Assembly: GCF_003751605.1 (NCBI RefSeq)
Contig: NZ_RJVJ01000001.1
Location: 62,001-126,000, forward strand
DNA length: 64,000 nt
DNA from: Kitasatospora cineracea
GTDB lineage: Bacteria; Actinomycetota; Actinomycetes; Streptomycetales; Streptomycetaceae
Reading direction: 5' to 3'
A model generated the notes under the pieces. It searched no databases. It saw only the letters and a list, made by a program, of their open reading frames with translations, and was not told where the DNA came from. This document shows, in pieces, positions 1-8,397 of this stretch. Numbering within the stretch: the stretch's first letter is position 1; the number at the start of each line of letters is the position of its first letter. A program made the translations under genes and the position numbers.

Positions 1-323
1 CCGTTGCGGAACATCGTCCGGGTGATGGTGACTTCGGTGTAGTCGATCGGCAGGGCGCCGTCGGTGTTGTCGATGGTGAGGCTGACCTCGGCGCGGCCGA
101 GCGGGGGGCGCCCGCTGGTGCCGGCGAAGATGACGTCCTCCATCTTGCCGCCGCGCAGCGACTTGGCGCCCTGTTCGCCCATCACCCAGGAGAGCGCGTC
201 GACGACGTTGGACTTGCCGGAGCCGTTGGGGCCGACCACGCAGGTGATGCCGGGTTCGAAGCGCAGGGTGGTCGCCGAGGCGAAGGACTTGAACCCGCGC
301 AGGGTCAGGCTCTTGAGGTGCAC
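1..323 (-). CDS. smc: Chromosome segregation ATPase SMC, N-terminal part (cut by window edge)
   Basis: This is the start of the SMC protein, which condenses and segregates the chromosome together with ScpA and ScpB. Only the first 107 residues are inside the window; the gene runs on past base 1. A GTG start gives [14 protein letters not shown], the usual opening of the SMC head domain, followed by the Walker A motif GPNGSGKS at residues 31-38 and the conserved [13 protein letters not shown] segment. The coiled coils, hinge, signature motif and Walker B lie outside. The order smc, acyP, mutM, rnc is typical of streptomycetes, which supports the call. Confidence 0.95.
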   Translation of the reverse strand, partial: MHLKSLTLRGFKSFASATTLRFEPGITCVVGPNGSGKSNVVDALSWVMGEQGAKSLRGGKMEDVIFAGTSGRPPLGRAEVSLTIDNTDGALPIDYTEVTITRTMFRN

Positions 324-475
324 CCGACCGTCCTCCTCGCCGTACCGCCGACCGCCGCCGCGGCCCACCGCTGGCGACTGTATCCGGCCGGGGTGCCGAC
401 GGGCCCTCAGGCGGTGGTTTGGGCACGCCGCGGGTCGGGCAATGTCCCAGCGACAGGACCGTCGTGGACACGACG

Positions 476-502
476 AAGGGACGTCCGCCTCGGACGTCCC
501 TT
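476..502 (-). terminator. Perfect 12-bp hairpin downstream of the 67-residue gene
   Basis: The arms AAGGGACGTCCG and CGGACGTCCCTT (476-487 and 491-502) pair perfectly around a three-base loop. The hairpin lies 67 bases beyond the stop of the minus-strand gene at 570-773 and before smc, so it probably ends that transcript. There is no long T run, as is common in this group. Confidence 0.6.
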
Positions 503-569
503 GCAGGCTGCCATCCCCTCGCGGGGAAGCTCAGCGCACGACTGCGTCGCTCACGAGGACCACGAGCGA

Positions 570-773
570 TCAGGTCAGGGCCGGCTCGCGCTGGTCCAGG
601 TCGATGCTGCTGAGCAGCGAGTGCTCATCGGCGACGGCGGACAGCGCGTCGTTCTCGGCCTGGAGCTTGACCAGCTCGTTCTCCAGGTCCTGGACGCGCT
701 GCTGCAGCCGTCGCATCTCGGAGAGCATTCGCGGGTCGGGGCCGCCGACGTACCCGAGAAGCGCCTTTGCCAT
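570..773 (-). CDS. Small conserved coiled-coil protein, function unknown
   Basis: A 67-residue protein starting MAKALLGYVGGPDPRML, followed by a stretch (about residues 15-50) with heptad spacing (MRRLQQRVQDLENEL) that predicts a single coiled coil, and an acidic tail. The ATG at 773 is preceded by a good ribosome-binding site, GGAGG, eight bases upstream; a longer frame exists but lacks such a site. The family is familiar to me as a short hypothetical protein in actinomycetes, with no established role. It stands alone between smc and acyP and is followed by a strong hairpin. A part in cell envelope or chromosome organisation would be a guess. Confidence 0.75.
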   Translation of the reverse strand: MAKALLGYVGGPDPRMLSEMRRLQQRVQDLENELVKLQAENDALSAVADEHSLLSSIDLDQREPALT

Positions 774-1154
774 GATGTGTGGTCCTCCACGCTGAGTGAC
801 CGAACCGTGTACGGTGGGTCTTGGGGGAAGGGATACGCACGCGCCTGCGCGCCGGACGTGCTGGCTGGGCACTACGAGGGCATCCGCTGGTGAGTGGCAC
901 ACTCACAGGCGTGGCCCCGCCGGTTAAACGCAAACCTGTGCGCGGGTTTCCAGCGTCTCACCAAAGACCGTACGGGTCAACACGATCACCGCACGCTACC
1001 GCGCCCCTGTCACCTGCATGGCGGGAACCTCACACCATCGGCCGGGCTAGTGGATCACTACGTCTGCGGAGTCAACCACGAGTCTGCCCCGAAGGCAACC
1101 CTGTGACACCGGCAGTTGCCGGGGGCTCTCCTCCCGCCGGCAACTGCGGTGTGC
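774..1154. other. 381-base stretch without a recognisable gene
   Basis: Short open frames exist on both strands but none has good codon usage together with a ribosome-binding site. Its right end carries a hairpin with arms GCAGTTGCCGG at 1112-1122 and CCGGCAACTGC at 1137-1147, just past the acyP stop, likely its terminator. The left end should hold the promoter of the 67-residue gene. I see no other structure. Confidence 0.5.
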
Positions 1155-1448
1155 TCATCGGATCACGAAGCCCTGGTACCCGTCGCCCACGGCGGTCCAG
1201 ATCTCGGTGACTCCACTGACCTGACCAGGCGTTCCGGGCCCGCGCAGCGCGGCGAGCAGCCGCTCGCAGTCGGCGCGCGACCCCTCGGCGACCACCTGGA
1301 CGCGGCCGTCCCCGAGGTTGCTCGTGTAGCCCGTCAGCCCGATCTCCAGGGCCCTGGCCCTGGTCCACCAGCGGAACCCCACCTGCTGGACGCGACCGCG
1401 CACCCAGATGGTGGCGCGGACGGACCGGCGGCTGTCGTGACCTTGCAT
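1155..1448 (-). CDS. acyP: Acylphosphatase
   Basis: A 97-residue enzyme that hydrolyses the carboxyl-phosphate bond of acylphosphates. The diagnostic motif appears as [11 protein letters not shown] near residue 20, with the substrate-binding Arg, and the catalytic Asn lies in [11 protein letters not shown]. The length equals that of typical acylphosphatases (about 90-98 residues). The ATG at 1448 was chosen because the open frame upstream of it has no homology and no ribosome-binding site. A hairpin follows the stop. Location near smc is common in actinomycetes. Confidence 0.92.
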   Translation of the reverse strand: MQGHDSRRSVRATIWVRGRVQQVGFRWWTRARALEIGLTGYTSNLGDGRVQVVAEGSRADCERLLAALRGPGTPGQVSGVTEIWTAVGDGYQGFVIR

Positions 1449-1563
1449 GTGTCGACCATAGTCGGGCACTTCGGGGGCGCTCGGAACGGGCTTCACGCCC
1501 CTTCCACCGACCCTCCCCACCGGTGCGGCGCCGCGCTCCCCGCGCACACAGGAGCCGACGGCG

Positions 1564-2376
1564 CTACCGGCGCGGCTCGGCCAGCGCGTGCAGCGTCCAG
1601 CCCCGGCCGGCCGGGTCCAGCGGGGCGGTGGCGGCGGTGAACAGTTCGGCCGCCCGCCGGTAGGAGAGCCGTCCGCGCCCGGTGAGCGGGCAGCGGTCGC
1701 GCTCCGGGACGCCGGCCGGGGCGCGCCGGCCGGTGAGGAACAGCGGGCCCGCGGTGCGGCCGGCCACCAGCAGCGGCAGCAGCCGGGCGGTGCCGCCGCG
1801 CCAGCGCAGCGGGCGCTCGCCGGCGGCGGCGCGGGCCTGACGGTTCGCCAGGTCGAGCCGGTCCACGTCCAGCGCCAGCAGCCGTTCGATCGGGGCGCCG
1901 CTCTCCCGCACCAGGTGCCAGAGCACCTTCTCTCGCAGCGGCACCCGCAGCGCCAGCACGGCCCGCACCCGCTCCTCGCCGGGGCCGCCGGCCGGGCCCG
2001 CGGCGGCCGGGGCGGCGGTCGGCAGCGGGCGCAGTCCGGCGGCGGGGTCGGCGGACAGCCAGCCGCGGGCGCACCACCAGCGCAGGGCCGCCCGCAGCGC
2101 GGAGAGTTCGCGGTTGGCGGTGCGCGCGCCCACCGCCGCGGCCCGTTCGGCGAACGCGGCGGCCACCCGGCCCGGCGCGTCCGGCCCGTCCAGCAGGGCG
2201 AGCGGCAGCACCGGCGGGGCGGCCCCCCGCCGGTGGGCGCCGGACGGCGGGGTGCGGCCGACCAGCAGCCAGGCCCAGGTGTGCAGGGCGATCCGGTAGA
2301 CCCGCCGGGAGCCGTCCGCGAGCGGGGCCCCCGCCAGGTAGTGCTCGGCCGCGACGGCGAACTCCACGGGTGTCAT
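1564..2376 (-). pseudogene. Decayed tyrosine recombinase-like protein lacking the catalytic C-terminus
   Basis: A 270-residue frame from the ATG at 2376. The N-terminal half resembles a SAM-like core-binding domain ([17 protein letters not shown]) and the middle part resembles the catalytic domain of tyrosine recombinases ([20 protein letters not shown], then [11 protein letters not shown]). The place where the first catalytic Arg normally sits reads GAPIER, so that Arg appears to be Pro. The protein stops at [12 protein letters not shown], where active members continue with an HxLRH motif, a His/Trp and the nucleophilic Tyr. It therefore cannot recombine DNA by the known mechanism; it may be a remnant or a DNA-binding protein. 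Codon bias is still normal. Family assignment is from memory of the motifs. Confidence 0.6.
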
Positions 2377-2378
2377 AC

Positions 2379-2450
2379 CCGCAGTAAATCTGCTGGCGGA
2401 CAAGCCGTCAACACTCGCCCCAACTGCGGTAAATCGCAGATTTACTGCGG
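2379..2450. promoter_or_regulatory. Triple GCAGTAAAT motif with a perfect 15-bp inverted repeat
   Basis: The 169-base gap between the recombinase-like gene and the divergent exporter contains CCGCAGTAAATCTGC at 2379-2393 and its exact reverse complement at 2436-2450. A third related copy, CTGCGGTAAATCGCAG, at 2424-2439 overlaps the second. The motif is AT-rich against a very GC-rich background. It could be an operator serving one or both divergent genes, or the old recombination site of the neighbouring recombinase. Confidence 0.6.
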
Positions 2451-2545
2451 ATGATCGCTCCCCTCCCAAAATTGATGCCTCTTCGCTCAACCTTTTCGCC
2501 GGAAGCCCTTGCCGGACGGCCCGGCGGCGGGGCAGCCTGCCGGTC

Positions 2546-3832
2546 ATGAAGTCGATTCCACGGCGGCTCGCCGTCCTGCGCGGGCGGGAGTTCCGCCTCT
2601 TCTTCACCGGCTACGCCGTCTCGCTGTTCGGCTCCTCGATGGCCTCGGTGGCGGTGGCGTTCGCGGTGCTGGACGGCGGGGGCGGCGGCTCCGGGCTCGG
2701 GGTGGTGATGACCGCCCGGATCGTGCCGATCGTGCTGCTGCTGGTGCTCGGCGGGGCGGCCGCGGACCGGCTGGGGCCGCGCCGGGTGATGCTCGGCTCG
2801 GACGCGCTGCGCTGCGCGACCCAGGCGGCCGCTGCGGCGCTGCTGTTCGCCGGGCACGGCACGGTGTGGGCGCTGGCCGCGCTGGCGGCGCTGTGGGGGC
2901 TGGGCGAGGCGGTGTTCCTGCCCGCGCTGGACGCGCTGCTGCCGCGGCTGGTCCCGGCCGCCGACCTGGCCGACGCCAACGCGCTGACCGGCATCGCCCG
3001 CAACGGCGCCGCGGTGGCCGGCCCGGCCCTGGCCGGGCTGCTGACCGCCACCGCCGGGTCGGGCTGGGTGCTGCTGATCGACGCCGCCTCGTACGCGGTG
3101 GGCCTGACCGCGCTGGCCCTGCTCCGCGTCCCGGTCCTGCCCGCCGGGGCCGGCGGCCCCGGGCTGATCGCCGAACTCCGCGACGGCTGGGACGAGTTCC
3201 GCACCCGGCGGTGGCTGTGGGTGAGCGTGCTGCAGGGCTGCCTGTTCAACCTGCTGGTGTGGGCGCCGTTCCTGGTGCTGGGCCCGGTGCTGGCCCGCGA
3301 GCGGCTCGGCGGGGCGAGCGGCTGGGGCGCGGTGATGGGAGCCTACGGGGCGGGCGCGGTGCTGGGCGGGCTGGCGCTGCTGGGGCGGCGGGCCCGGCGG
3401 CCGCTGCGCGCGACGCTGGCGGTGACGGCGGGCTGGGCGCTGCCCTCGGGGGCGCTCGCGCTGGGCGAGCCGCTGCCGCTGGTGGTGCTGGCGGCGGCCG
3501 GGGCGGGGGTCACCTCGATCGTCTCCGGCACCCTGTTCTCCACCCTGGTGCAGCGCCACGTCCCGCCACAGGCGCTGGGCCGGGTCGGCGGGTACGTGAC
3601 GCTGGGGGCGTTCGCGTTCGGGCCGGTCGGGCTGGCGCTGGCCGGGCCGCTGGCCTCGGCGGTCGGGGCGGGGACGGTGCTGGGCTGGGGCGCGGCCTGG
3701 CAGGTGGTGTCCTGCGCGGCGGTGCTGGCGGTGCTGGGCCGCCGGGAGCCGGTCGCCGCCGAGGCGCCCCCGGACGTGCGAACGGCCCCCGTCCCGTCCG
3801 GGGACGGGGGCCGGGGGCCGTCGGACCGCTGA
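2546..3832 (+). CDS. MFS transporter, probable drug/metabolite exporter
   Basis: A 428-residue integral membrane protein of the major facilitator superfamily. It begins with a short charged stretch (MKSIPRRLAVLRGREFRL) and shows about twelve hydrophobic segments, with the conserved loop GGAAADRLGPRRVMLGSD after helix 2 (about residues 69-86). This matches the DHA-type exporters often annotated as enterobactin or macrolide exporters. The substrate cannot be read from the sequence. It is transcribed divergently from the decayed recombinase gene, across the triple inverted motif, which suggests local control. The ATG start has only a weak ribosome-binding site. The C-terminal codons form part of a strong hairpin. 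Confidence 0.85.
   Translation: MKSIPRRLAVLRGREFRLFFTGYAVSLFGSSMASVAVAFAVLDGGGGGSGLGVVMTARIVPIVLLLVLGGAAADRLGPRRVMLGSDALRCATQAAAAALLFAGHGTVWALAALAALWGLGEAVFLPALDALLPRLVPAADLADANALTGIARNGAAVAGPALAGLLTATAGSGWVLLIDAASYAVGLTALALLRVPVLPAGAGGPGLIAELRDGWDEFRTRRWLWVSVLQGCLFNLLVWAPFLVLGPVLARERLGGASGWGAVMGAYGAGAVLGGLALLGRRARRPLRATLAVTAGWALPSGALALGEPLPLVVLAAAGAGVTSIVSGTLFSTLVQRHVPPQALGRVGGYVTLGAFAFGPVGLALAGPLASAVGAGTVLGWGAAWQVVSCAAVLAVLGRREPVAAEAPPDVRTAPVPSGDGGRGPSDR
3784..3812. terminator. Hairpin at the end of the MFS gene
   Basis: Arms GGCCCCCGTCCC (3784-3795) and GGGACGGGGGCC (3801-3812) pair perfectly around five bases. The hairpin lies within the last codons of the exporter and faces the converging TPM gene, so it could end both transcripts. 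Confidence 0.5.
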
Positions 3833-3878
3833 GCGCGAGCCGGGACGTCGGCGTGTCGGGGCGCCGGGGTGTCGGCCG

Positions 3879-5249
3879 TCAGTCGCCGAAGCTCCCGAAG
3901 TCACTGCCGCCGCCGAAGTCCCCGCCGCCACCGAAGTCGCCGCCGGAATCACTGCCGAAGTCGTTGCCGAAGTCGGCGGAGTCGAAGTCGGAGCCCGAGT
4001 ACTCGCCGGCGTCCGCGCCGTCGTTGTAGTCGTACCCGCCGCCGTCGTGGTCGCCCGCGTAGGCGTAGCCGGGGGTGGAGAGCATCGAGCCGAGCATGGT
4101 GCCGACCAGCAGGCCGGGCAGCACGCCGCCGCCGAAGTAGCCGCCCGCCCAGGGGCTGTAGGCCGGGCCGGCGTTCCAGTACGGCTGGTGGCCGTGCTCG
4201 GTCTCCACGGTGCGGATCGCCGGGTCCTGGCCGGCCGAGAGCCGGGCCGCGTCGTCGGCGCAGGCCGGGACGGAGCGCGGGGCGCCGCCCGGCGGGGCCC
4301 ACTGCACGTCGGCGGTGGACGGGCCGTGCCGCGGGTCGAAGAAGCACGGGACGCGGCGCTCGGGCAGCGGGCGGCCCTCGCGGCGGGCGGCCAGGGTGGC
4401 CAGCGCGAACCGGCCCTGCTCCAGCGCCTCGGTCACCGGGCGGACGTCCTCGGGCTTCTTCGCCTCGTCCATGGTGCGCTTGGCGAGGTCGTAGGAGTCC
4501 AGCGCGCCGGTGTAGTCGGCGCGCTGGGCGTCGTCCGCGCCGGGGGCGCCGGGGTCGAAGTCGAGCCGGTCGAGCTCCTCGCCGAACGCGGTGATGTCCT
4601 CGTCCACCACGGTGCGCAGCTGGGCGAGTTCGGCCCGGACCTGCTCCTCCTTGCGCTTCCTGGCCCGGCGGAACAGCAGGAACACGCCGACGCCGAGCAG
4701 CGCGACCAGCAGCACCGGGACGAGGATCCAGGCGATCGAGGTGCTGTGCTGCGGGCCGTCGCCCTTGGTCTGCTTCGCCGCCCCGTCGACGAACTCGGTC
4801 AGGGTGGCGTTGATGTCCTCGGGGTTCGAGCGGAACGCGGCGCCCGCGATCCGGTCGGTGGCGGCCTTGCCCAGCGCCTTGGCGTCGGAGTTGGCCTGGA
4901 ACTGGTCGCCGCGCCAGATGCCGTAGACGCCGACGATGCCGACCTTGGTGCGGAGGTCGCCGAACAGGTTCTTCGTCGGGTAGGCCTCGCTGGCGGGCAG
5001 CACCGCGATGAAGATCGGCTTGTCCGCGTCCTTCAGCTTCTCGGCCAGCTTGTCCGCCTGGTCCTTGGAGAACCGGTCGTTCATCGCCGGGTCGACGTAG
5101 ACCTGGACCTTCTTCAGGGAATCGGCCGCGTCGTTCAGGCCGGACGCCGAGGCGGGCGCGGACAGCCCGAGCACCATCAGCAGGCCGAGCAGCGCCGCCA
5201 GGACGGCGGCGGGCCCGGTGGCGCGGGAGCGGCGGAGCACAGTTCTCAT
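3879..5249 (-). CDS. Secreted/membrane TPM-domain protein
   Basis: A 456-residue envelope protein. A signal peptide (MRTVLRRSR, hydrophobic core to about residue 30, ASASG cleavage region) leads into an extracellular TPM-like domain (about 35-190). One membrane helix (SIAWILVPVLLVALLGVGVF, about residues 195-215) follows, then a basic cytoplasmic segment with coiled-coil character. The tail ends in repeats of DFGGG/DFGSD, a Gly-Asp-rich low-complexity region typical of this family. TPM domains occur in proteins linked to photosystem repair and to membrane stress, but in actinomycetes the role is unknown. The ATG at 5249 was chosen for the signal peptide; a perfect palindrome lies just upstream. 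Confidence 0.8.
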   Translation of the reverse strand: MRTVLRRSRATGPAAVLAALLGLLMVLGLSAPASASGLNDAADSLKKVQVYVDPAMNDRFSKDQADKLAEKLKDADKPIFIAVLPASEAYPTKNLFGDLRTKVGIVGVYGIWRGDQFQANSDAKALGKAATDRIAGAAFRSNPEDINATLTEFVDGAAKQTKGDGPQHSTSIAWILVPVLLVALLGVGVFLLFRRARKRKEEQVRAELAQLRTVVDEDITAFGEELDRLDFDPGAPGADDAQRADYTGALDSYDLAKRTMDEAKKPEDVRPVTEALEQGRFALATLAARREGRPLPERRVPCFFDPRHGPSTADVQWAPPGGAPRSVPACADDAARLSAGQDPAIRTVETEHGHQPYWNAGPAYSPWAGGYFGGGVLPGLLVGTMLGSMLSTPGYAYAGDHDGGGYDYNDGADAGEYSGSDFDSADFGNDFGSDSGGDFGGGGDFGGGSDFGSFGD

Positions 5250-5256
5250 GCTCCAG

Positions 5257-5280
5257 ACCGTACCGGTCCGCCGGTACGGT
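5257..5280. promoter_or_regulatory. Perfect 10+4+10 palindrome before the TPM gene
   Basis: ACCGTACCGG at 5257-5266, four bases, then CCGGTACGGT at 5271-5280. It ends eight bases from the TPM start codon and directly abuts its ribosome-binding site (TGGAG). It could be an operator, or an RNA hairpin that limits translation. Confidence 0.5.
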
Positions 5281-5452
5281 CCACGCCCTCCCCGAGTAGT
5301 GTTCCCACCCTGGGAGCGCCCCCTACTCCAGGCCGAGACCGGCCCCCCGAACCCCCGCCGACCGGCCGGAGTTGGGACCGCGCGTGCCGCCCGGGGCGTC
5401 GGAGCGGGCATAGTGGGGACGATCTTCCGCACCACCTGACAGGAGACCCCTG

Positions 5453-6367
5453 GTGATCCTCGGCCTCGTCACCGCCGTCGCGGCGTCCGTCTGCTACGGC
5501 ACCGGGTCGGTCCTGCAGGCCCTCGGCGCCCGCCGCTCCGCCCGGCAGGAGGCGGCGGCCGGCACCGTCACCGAGCACGGCGGGCCGAGCCTGTCCTCGA
5601 CCGCGAAGGCCGCCGTCACCTGGGAGTTCATCCTCGGCACGGTGCTGGACTTCATCGGCTTCGGCCTCGGCGCGCTGGCCGCCCGGCTGCTGCCGCTGTT
5701 CCTGTCGCAGACCATCATCAGCGCCAACCTGGTGATCACCGCGGTGCTCTCGGTCAAGCTGCTGGGCCTGCGGCTGCGCCAGCTGGAGTGGCTGTCGATC
5801 GGCGTCCTGTGCGGCGCGCTGGTGCTGCTCGCGGTGGCCGCCGGCCCGGAGGGCGGGCACGAGGCGGCCCGGGCCTTCCACTGGGCGCTGCTGATCGGCT
5901 CCGCGGTGCTGATCGCGGGCGGTTCGCTGATCGTCCGCCGGCTCGGTTCGAGCGGGGCGATCGTCGCGGGCCTGCTCTCCGGCCTGGGCTTCGGCGCCCT
6001 CGGCATCGGCGTGCGGATCCTGGACGGCGTGCAGCCGTTCGCCCTCGGCGCGCTGCTCGCCGACCCGGCCCTGTACGCCGTCCTGGTCGGCGGCCTCGGC
6101 GGCATGTACCTGCACACCGTCGCCCTGCAGATCGGCTCGGTCAACGGCGCGACCGCCGCCCTGGTCGTCGGCGAGACGGTCGTCCCCGGCGCCGTCGGCG
6201 TCCTCTGGCTCGGCGACTCCTCCCGCGCCGGCCTGGGCTGGCTGGCCGTCTCCGGCTTCGTCCTCGCCGTGGTCAGCGCCGTCGGCGTCGCCTACTTCGG
6301 CGAGGAGGGCGGCGCCCTGCACGCGGCCGCCGAGGAGGAGAAGACCTCCGCCGGGAACACCCGCTGA
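5453..6367 (+). CDS. DMT-superfamily (EamA-like) membrane transporter
   Basis: A 304-residue membrane protein with about nine to ten hydrophobic segments and no large soluble domain. It starts MILGLVTAVAASVCYGTGSV, the pattern of drug/metabolite transporter-like proteins with short N-terminal helices, and ends in a soluble acidic tail. Related actinobacterial proteins are usually annotated as DMT family or as hypothetical membrane proteins; the substrate is unknown. The GTG start at 5453 follows AGGAG by seven bases. It is divergent from the TPM gene and convergent with mutM, with a shared hairpin at 6382-6417. Confidence 0.75.
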   Translation: MILGLVTAVAASVCYGTGSVLQALGARRSARQEAAAGTVTEHGGPSLSSTAKAAVTWEFILGTVLDFIGFGLGALAARLLPLFLSQTIISANLVITAVLSVKLLGLRLRQLEWLSIGVLCGALVLLAVAAGPEGGHEAARAFHWALLIGSAVLIAGGSLIVRRLGSSGAIVAGLLSGLGFGALGIGVRILDGVQPFALGALLADPALYAVLVGGLGGMYLHTVALQIGSVNGATAALVVGETVVPGAVGVLWLGDSSRAGLGWLAVSGFVLAVVSAVGVAYFGEEGGALHAAAEEEKTSAGNTR

Positions 6368-6381
6368 CGCGCTGACGCCCC

Positions 6382-6417
6382 GACCGGGGCCGGCGGCACG
6401 GCTGCTCGGCCCCGGTC
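6382..6417. terminator. Bidirectional hairpin between the DMT gene and mutM
   Basis: Arms GACCGGGGCCG (6382-6392) and CGGCCCCGGTC (6407-6417) with a 14-base loop lie between two converging genes. Confidence 0.55.
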
Positions 6418-6486
6418 CGGAGCCCTTCGGCGCCCACCGGCTGCAGGAGGTCGAGCGGATCGCCCGGAGTTGGGCGCGTGGCGGGT

Positions 6487-7344
6487 TCAGGCCCGGGGTG
6501 GGCGCTGGCACTTGGGGCAGGAGTAGCTGGAGCGGTTCATCCAGGGGTCGCGGCGCATCGGGGTGCCGCAGCGGCGGCAGGGCCGGCCCTCGCGGCCGTA
6601 GGCGTCGAGGTCGCGGGAGAAGTAGCCGCTCTCGCCGTTGACGTTGACGTACATCGAGTCGAAGCTGGTGCCGCCGACCGCCAGGGCCGCCGTCATGACG
6701 TCCCGGGCGTGGCCGAGGAGTTCGAGGGCGGCGGGGCGGGTCAGGGTGGCGGTGGGGCGGTCGTAGTGCAGGCGGCTGCGCCAGAGGGCCTCGTCGGCGT
6801 AGATGTTGCCGACGCCGCTGATCAGGGTCTGGTCGAGCAGGGCGCGCTTGACGGTGGTGCGCTTGGCGCGCAGGGCGGTGGCGAAGGCGGGGTCGTCGAA
6901 GCGCGGGTCGAGCGGGTCGCGGGCGATGTGGGCGAGCGAGACGGGGGTGGCCTCGGGGTCGTCGGCCTCGGCCTCCTCGACGGCCAGGCCGCCGAAGGTG
7001 CGCTGGTCGACGAAGCGCAGCTCGGTGCCGCCGTCGGCGAACCGGAGCCGGGCCCGCAGGTGCACGGAGTCGGCCATCTCCGGTTCCTGGACGAGGAGTT
7101 GGCCGCTCATGCCGAGGTGCCCGACCATGGACAGGCCGTCGCCGAGCGGCACCCACAGGTACTTGCCGCGGCGCTGCGGGGTGCCGAGGGTGCGGCCGCG
7201 CAGCAGCGCGGTGAACTCGTCGGCGCCGCCCGCCTGGCGGCGGACGGCGCGCGGGTGCAGCACCTGGACGTCGGCGACGGTGCGTCCGGCGGCCCAGCGG
7301 GCCAGGCCGCGGCGGACCACCTCGACCTCGGGCAGTTCGGGCAC
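6487..7344 (-). CDS. mutM: Formamidopyrimidine-DNA glycosylase
   Basis: A 285-residue base-excision repair enzyme (Fpg) that removes 8-oxoguanine and other oxidised purines and nicks the abasic site. All key features are present: N-terminal MPELPEVE with the catalytic Pro and Glu, the Lys in RRGKYLW (near residue 58), the helix-two-turn-helix region around [13 protein letters not shown], and the C-terminal zinc finger with two Cys pairs (CRRCG and CPKC). It lies 12 bases downstream of rnc in the same direction, an arrangement kept in streptomycetes, so the two are probably co-transcribed. Confidence 0.96.
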   Translation of the reverse strand: MPELPEVEVVRRGLARWAAGRTVADVQVLHPRAVRRQAGGADEFTALLRGRTLGTPQRRGKYLWVPLGDGLSMVGHLGMSGQLLVQEPEMADSVHLRARLRFADGGTELRFVDQRTFGGLAVEEAEADDPEATPVSLAHIARDPLDPRFDDPAFATALRAKRTTVKRALLDQTLISGVGNIYADEALWRSRLHYDRPTATLTRPAALELLGHARDVMTAALAVGGTSFDSMYVNVNGESGYFSRDLDAYGREGRPCRRCGTPMRRDPWMNRSSYSCPKCQRPPRA

Positions 7345-7356
7345 GGCCGGCCCCGG

Positions 7357-8154
7357 TCAGCCGAGGGCCGCGGCGGGGTCGCCGTCGGGCCGGCCGGCCT
7401 CGTGCTTGGCCTTGATGGCGCGCCAGGCGGACTCGGCGGCCTTCTGCTCGGCTTCCTTCTTCGAGCGTCCGCTGCCGGAGCCGTAGTCCTCGCCGGCCAC
7501 CCGGGCGGCGGCGGTGAAGGTCTTCTCGTGGTCGGGGCCGGATTCGGTGACCACGTACTCGGGGACGCCGATGCCGACGGCGGCGGTGAGCTCCTGGAGG
7601 CTGGTCTTCCAGTCGAGCCCGGCGCCGAGCTGCGCGGACTCCGCGATCAGCGGGTCGAACAGGCGGTGGACGAAGTCCGTGGCGGAGTCCAGGCCCTGGT
7701 CGAGGTAGATCGCACCGATCACGGCTTCGACGGTGTCGGCGAGGATCGACGACTTGTCGCGGCCGCCGGTGCCCTCCTCGCCCTTGCCGAGCCGGATGAA
7801 GGCTCCGAGGTCGAGGCCGCGGCCGACCTCGGCGAGCGCGCGGGAGTTGACCACCGCGGCGCGGAGTTTGGCGAGCGTGCCCTCGGCGACCTCCGGGTGG
7901 AGGCGGTAGAGGGTGTCGGTCACCACGAGGCCCAGCACCGAGTCGCCGAGGAACTCCAGGCGCTCGTTGGTGGGCAGCCCGCCGTTCTCGTACGCGTACG
8001 AGCGGTGGGTCAGGGCGCGTACCAGAAGGGCGCGCTCGAGCGTGTAGCCGAGGCGCCCTTCCAGGACGTCGTATTCGGTCGAAGCCGGCCCACCGCCCTT
8101 GCCCCCATTGGTCCCGGGGTTCGGCTTGCGGGTGGAACTGCCACTGTCCGACAT
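7357..8154 (-). CDS. rnc: Ribonuclease III
   Basis: A 265-residue double-strand-specific endoribonuclease (in Streptomyces also known as AbsB, needed for normal antibiotic production). The catalytic signature [14 protein letters not shown] lies near residue 62, further metal ligands in [11 protein letters not shown], and a C-terminal double-stranded RNA-binding domain covers about residues 175-250, ending in [15 protein letters not shown] Gly-rich N-terminal extension of about 25 residues precedes the catalytic domain. Start ATG at 8154 was preferred; it sits 20 bases after the rpmF stop, suggesting an operon DUF177-rpmF-rnc-mutM. Confidence 0.96.
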   Translation of the reverse strand: MSDSGSSTRKPNPGTNGGKGGGPASTEYDVLEGRLGYTLERALLVRALTHRSYAYENGGLPTNERLEFLGDSVLGLVVTDTLYRLHPEVAEGTLAKLRAAVVNSRALAEVGRGLDLGAFIRLGKGEEGTGGRDKSSILADTVEAVIGAIYLDQGLDSATDFVHRLFDPLIAESAQLGAGLDWKTSLQELTAAVGIGVPEYVVTESGPDHEKTFTAAARVAGEDYGSGSGRSKKEAEQKAAESAWRAIKAKHEAGRPDGDPAAALG

Positions 8155-8174
8155 CGATCCGTGCACCCCGCCGA

Positions 8175-8348
8175 TCAGACCGAGAGGACCTGGCGACGGT
8201 TGTACGTGCCGCAGCTCGGGCACGCGATGTGCGCGAGCTTCGGCTCGTGGCAGCGGTCGCACGCCACGAGCGCGGGCACGACGGCCTTCCAGTTGGAACG
8301 GCGGTGACGCGTGTTGCTGCGCGACATCTTCCGCTTCGGAACAGCCAC
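8175..8348 (-). CDS. rpmF: 50S ribosomal protein L32 (zinc-ribbon form)
   Basis: A 57-residue ribosomal protein, starting with [20 protein letters not shown]. It carries two Cys pairs (CDRCH and CPSCG), so it is the zinc-binding form of L32 rather than the zinc-free paralogue that streptomycetes express under zinc starvation. The start is fixed by the ribosome-binding site AGGAGA about seven bases upstream. It sits between DUF177 (the usual partner of rpmF in many bacteria) and rnc. Confidence 0.97.
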   Translation of the reverse strand: MAVPKRKMSRSNTRHRRSNWKAVVPALVACDRCHEPKLAHIACPSCGTYNRRQVLSV

Positions 8349-8397
8349 GGTAAATCTCCTGGTTCTACGGCGAGGCCCTCACGGGCAGCGCTGTGTC

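Noticed and set aside
1564..2545. An integrated element or prophage around the recombinase-like gene
   Set aside because: No att-type direct repeats, tRNA end, excisionase or replication genes are visible nearby.
6418..6486. A short coding-like remnant (LQEVERIARSWARGG) between the hairpin and mutM
   Set aside because: Too short, without start or ribosome-binding site; could be a decayed gene end but cannot be supported.
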